Positions 60,150-64,000 of a stretch of DNA of 64,000 nucleotides are shown here, piece after piece (the first letter of the stretch is position 1; the number at the start of each line of letters is the position of its first letter). Position numbers and translations under genes: made by a program. Origin of the DNA: Saturnia japonica (Eukaryota; Arthropoda; Insecta; Lepidoptera; Saturniidae); NCBI GenBank assembly GCA_033032175.1, contig CM065325.1, positions 5,608,930 to 5,672,929 on the forward strand, given 5' to 3'. The notes under the pieces were generated by a model. That model was not told where the DNA came from and ran no database searches. It was given only the letters and a program-made list of their open reading frames with translations.

Positions 60150-60313
60150 TTAAGGCGCAGAATCTGCACTCTCGGCAAGAGTTAGTTTGTTGGGGCGTAG
60201 GGCGGCATGAGGTGTGGGGGGCGGATCGAACCAATCGGGCGCGGCCACGCCCCGCGCGTCTCGCCATCGGGTTGAAAGGTCGCCATACCATTGGCGCGCA
60301 GTGACTTGCCCAG
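60150..60313. promoter_or_regulatory. GC-rich patch with CCAAT and GC boxes, candidate promoter
   Basis: Within about 165 bases there are a GGGGCGG box (60218-60224), ACCAATCGG (60230-60238), CCACGCCCC (60245-60253) and a CCATTGG (CCAAT on minus, about 60289-60295). It is surrounded by strongly AT-rich sequence. The position, upstream of the pointed 3' exons on the minus strand, fits an internal pointed promoter, but no first exon with a fitting donor was identified. CpG-type regions are unusual in insects, so function is inferred only from motifs. Confidence 0.3.
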
Positions 60314-61425
60314 ATTTATTTTGCTCAGATATTTATTGAAATACAATAAAGAGAAAAGAGCTTACGAGATCGTAATGTTTACGAACCGATAAATGGTCGT
60401 ATTAACTATAGATATTAATTTTTATTGGGGATTTATAATCAGTACATAAAAAGGTTTTAGTAGGTTTTTGATGGTGACAAAAACTTTAGATACAACCTTT
60501 AAAATAAATCATGTATCTACCTATGAAGTAAGTACTTATTTCGAGTATTATAAGTAAATGACGTTAAACAATAACCATAAAGGAAACTTGCACAATTATA
60601 ATAAACAAAGTACCTACAGTTTGTAGCTTAATTGAACAATATACTTACCTATTCATCCTAAATATAAGTACGGCATTTATAATCTGGTAAAATACCTAAC
60701 CACAATAACCGCATACGAAGAGGAAATTACATTTATAGGTACCTATGTTGCACATAGATACTTTTCTCCAAATTTGGTGACAAGGAAATTTATGTTGGTA
60801 ATATATACATAGGTAGGTATGTAGACTGCGTAAGGTTACGTAAAAATTTATTAAAATTCAACAATTAATTATTACTTTAACTGCAAAGAAAAAGGGACAG
60901 CTCGAATCCATTGTTGAAGAGCAATAGATGCAACAAGATAGGATATTACAACACAGAGTGATTTCAAATTAGAGTCTTTTGTCAACACTGATGCGATTCC
61001 TTGCATATGTAGCTCTAGTCCAATAACCAAGTTTACCAAGGTTGACCGGCCAAATGGAGCGGTATAAATAAACATATCACATTAAAAAAAAGAGTTAAAA
61101 CCGGAAGGTCTGAATAACCACACGGCACAAAAGACCACTGATGAAACACCTGCGGAAAGATTTTAGTTCATTGGTTTAGAATTCAGAAGTACTTATTACT
61201 AATAAGATATTACCTACTAATATATATATGTACTAATACTACATATACTACTACTAATATAATACTACTAATACTATACTACTAGATACCTAGTAATAAA
61301 ATTAGATTGGTAGAATTAATTAATAAAGGCAAAATAAATAATAATAGATGGTTCAATTATAGTAAAATTTTAAAAATTTATTCAAGACAATCTTGATAAG
61401 TAGGTATAGCTTTTAAGAATTTCTG
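60314..61425. other. AT-rich stretch, nothing recognised
   Basis: It has many TAGGTA/TACCTA words and a tandem (ACTACTA)-like run at 61228-61290. No coding signature I would support. Confidence 0.4.
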
Positions 61426-61429
61426 ACTC

Positions 61430-61745
61430 TCAAGTGCAGCTGCTGGCTGTCGGAACACATCTATAATTTCTTGGCGACAGATTTTCAACTTGCCGAGCCC
61501 GGTGACGCTGTTAAAGCCTCTAATGGCTCCAGGGCCCTTTAGGCTAACAGTGTAATCAGAACGAAAAACAAAATCAACTTGAATATGGTACTTAGCCAGG
61601 CCGGCATTAGAAAATGTCCTACCAGCATGCTATGGTTTCATCACGAAGTCTTTCTTCACCGAAACCCCAAAGTTATTACAGGATTCGAATCTATGCCGCT
61701 CGATGCAGTATCCAAACATGTCACTACTGAGCCGTCATCGTTTAG
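61430..61745 (-). repeat. tRNA-derived SINE (long form)
   Basis: On the minus strand a tRNA-like head (GGCTCAGTAGTGACA, then GATTCGAATCC-type B box at about 61681-61691) is followed by the body shared with 12340-12605 (TTTCATCACGAAGTCTTTCT region, TTGGCGACAGATTTTCAACT region). It has an additional central block (GGGCCCTTTAGGCTAACAGT) that is also found at 52155-52190. Confidence 0.65.
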
Positions 61746-62194
61746 CAGTATATAATTCGTTGTATGCGTATAATGTACTGGAAAATGTAACAAGCACATG
61801 CGATAGTAACCTTAGACCTCGCGGCAGATGCGACTTCTGCTTATGTAATCCGAGACATGCTAAAATGAGGCGTTTTTTTAGCACGCGCTAAGCAGCCGCT
61901 AAGCCGTATGGCGTTCTAATGACATACGAACTTTTAATGAATAATTTAATGGTACTGTGTTATTATTTTAAGATATTTTTTGATACGCTATTTAACTATA
62001 GGTATTATTATAAAATGTTCAGTTCGTTTGTTTGTAGAAGGTAATCCCTACAACTACAGTTCTAATTCTGAAAATTCTTTCCCTGGTAGAAATCTACATT
62101 TTCCCTGAGTGACATAATGTTAGGTAGATACATATTTTTCCAAAATTAACTATATGAACGATACTGATCACGAATATGTCATTAAATTATTTTT
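61746..62194. other. Unassigned AT-rich stretch
   Basis: No repeat family or gene recognised. Confidence 0.4.
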
Positions 62195-62752
62195 TTCTGT
62201 CTGTCTGTTTGTCCGGATTTAACTTAAAAACGGCTTGACCGATTCTTATAAAATTTTGTACACAGTATGCTCATGTTATTGGTCAATTGATAGGGCATAA
62301 GAAATTTCAATATTACTTTTAGAAATCGCGAAAAATATAATTTCCAAAAAACCTATTTGTTACCGATTTTGTTGAAATTTTGTACACGGAAAGTAATGGT
62401 TATTCCATGAATGATGGGCTATGAGGGTTTTCAATAACACTTATAGGAAGCAAAAAAAAATTAATAAAAAAAAAAAATTACATCAATTCTTAAAAGATTT
62501 TGATCAAATTTTGTAGATGGGAAGCATAGGTACATAATACCATAATAAGAGGCTATAAGGATGTCAATAATGCATTAGAAATTGTACATTAGAATAATAC
62601 TTTACTATAAATTGTACAAGAGAAATACATGCCACTCTTCAATTAATACGGCATATGAATTGTCAACAATATGAGTAAAAATAAAATTACGGGATGTAAA
62701 TAACTACGCGTAGTAACAAACGCGTGCGGAGCCGCGGGCACACCGCTAGTTA
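62195..62752 (+). mobile_element. Helitron-like / GAGCCGCGGG-ended repeat
   Basis: It starts TTTCTGTCTGTCTGTTTGTC and runs into an AAACGGCTTGACCGATTC-type segment. It ends GTGCGGAGCCGCGGGCACAC then CGCTAGTTAG. The final 140 bases match 7849-7992 closely. Internal segments beginning AAATTTTGTA(C/G)A are repeated at about 62252, 62375 and 62508, suggesting internal duplications of a ~125-base module. Confidence 0.6.
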
Positions 62753-64000
62753 GATACTATTTAAATGTCGGAGAATCGTGTCGATGTGATTATGGAATCC
62801 ATGCTGGTGACTTAGTATTCGTACAATAACTATACTATTGACCTCACCACTATTACCTGGGCGCGATATAAATATGTGTGCTTTGTGGACTGCACGAAGT
62901 TTATAATTAAGCAACGACCGGCTTGAATTGATTCTCGCGTGTGCTATCGAATCGCGAAGACCTGAGTTAATAAATCGACTACAATAAACACTGTTCCTGA
63001 GTGTTAGTCTCACTGCATACCTACCTATTACAATAGGATGTATTAAGTTTAGGTACCTATTGCAATGAGCGCGAATGCAGTCACAGGCTTTCGCTAGTTG
63101 TCTATAAAGATAGAAGAAAATTTAATTACCGACAAGTTAGGATTAAATACATAGTATTAAGCAATTACGAATAATATAAATATACCTATAGGTATATTAT
63201 CTGTAAAGAAACCAAGACATTTGTTTTTTTTTTGTACAAAAGCTCAATTCACTGCGTCACGTCATGAGTTCTGCCTGAATCATTTGGCTTATGACCTATG
63301 AGCAGATAAACTATTATGATGACCACCATCTCATCATCATCATCTATGTCCATTAAAACAAAATAAAAAGCAAAACCTCGTTCCTTCGTTTATTGATTTA
63401 TAAGGAATAAATAACAAACATATTAAGCAACGATTATGACCAAGCACGGTTCCAGGAAGGCGATGGGTTTAATTCTTACGATCGATTTCAAGATTAGAAT
63501 GGATACTCCATCGGTTTCAAATAGGTACTTGGTAAGAACATATTTACGTGAATAACATATCTTTTTACAATTTGCTGAAAGAATTTTAGGGCTAAAATCA
63601 TACAAAAAATGTAAAATAAAACAGCCAACTACCCGCACCTGATTGACGTTTGCTTAAAATTTATATTATTAATTTATATTGTAAAATGAATTTCATTGCA
63701 TAATCGTACCTACGTTTAAACCGGGTAAAACTTCCACAAGATTATGATTTTCTGCTATCAAAAATGAGATCGCTCAATATTGTGCCCATTCCAATTCGGG
63801 AACGGAAGTCGAAATACGAATTTTTAAAATTAGAATCATTTCGGCGCGCAGGTGAGCGAGCGCTAGGGACAACGAAACGTCGCGTTTGTTCGCACATGTG
63901 CTATAATAGCTTGTGTCTTTGCTTGTATAACAAAAACGAGCAACATTATTATTAAAAAATTATAATTTGTGTCTTTAGTTGCATATTTCCTGAATACTTT
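62753..64000. other. Right end of window, no supported gene
   Basis: A weak GAGCCGCGGG-type end lies at 63062-63098 (AATGAGCGCGAATGCAGTCA). Some open stretches exist on the minus strand at 63013-62750 and on plus at 63764-63955, but they have no recognisable domain. The lower AT content at 63840-63900 is not explained. Confidence 0.4.

Noticed and set aside
62750..63013. 87-codon minus-strand open stretch
   Set aside because: It begins at the end of a repeat and has no domain, signal or splice context. Probably chance or repeat-derived.

Overview
The window is nuclear DNA of an insect, most likely a moth or butterfly. The evidence is AT-rich sequence, spliced genes with insect-like proteins, and a dense set of BEL/Pao, Jockey-like, mariner, hAT-like, tRNA-derived SINE and 'GAGCCGCGGG'-ended repeats of the kind common in Lepidoptera. 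There is no bacterial operon structure, CRISPR array or recognisable non-coding RNA gene.

Left part (1-39 kb): the dominant structure is a direct duplication of about 19.4 kb. Bases 1-16686 recur at 19405-36076, and the unit starts at least as far left as 18209. I noticed only two differences: a 1-base T-run change near 8573/27977, and 15 bases present near 16355 but missing near 35758. Even a 13-base G run has the same length in both copies. At the junction, a 1522-base block (16687-18208) is the exact inverse of 36077-37598, so the layout is A, inverted S, A, S, rest. Each unit carries a truncated BEL/Pao gag-protease region, a decayed Jockey-like LINE, two dead mariners of different lineages, SINE-like repeats, the last three exons of a synoviolin/Hrd1 (sip3) gene on + and the last exons of mRpL37 on -. 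The two genes converge. The left copy can complete sip3, whose 5' part must lie left of the window, and only the right copy completes mRpL37 (five exons, 39005 to 34881). Each gene therefore keeps one full version, and each duplicate leaves an orphan 3' end.

Middle (39-44.7 kb): an AT-rich intergenic stretch with interspersed repeats.

Right part (44.7-64 kb): the 3' exons of an ETS1/2-type transcription factor, pointed, on - (exons at 54416-54138, 46930-46775, 46069-45951, 45337-45180 and 44758-44695). The upstream exons, with the PNT/SAM domain, lie beyond or were not recognised. Its 7.2-kb intron holds a nearly full-length but broken LINE on + and a hAT-like transposase fossil. From 54.4 kb rightwards I see no further exon that I can support. 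There are MITE-like and Helitron-like repeats, and one GC-rich patch (60150-60313) with CCAAT and GC boxes that may be a promoter.

The most interesting item is the duplication plus inverted-junction architecture. It is either a very recent replication-type rearrangement that preserves both convergent genes or an assembly artefact; the sequence alone cannot decide.
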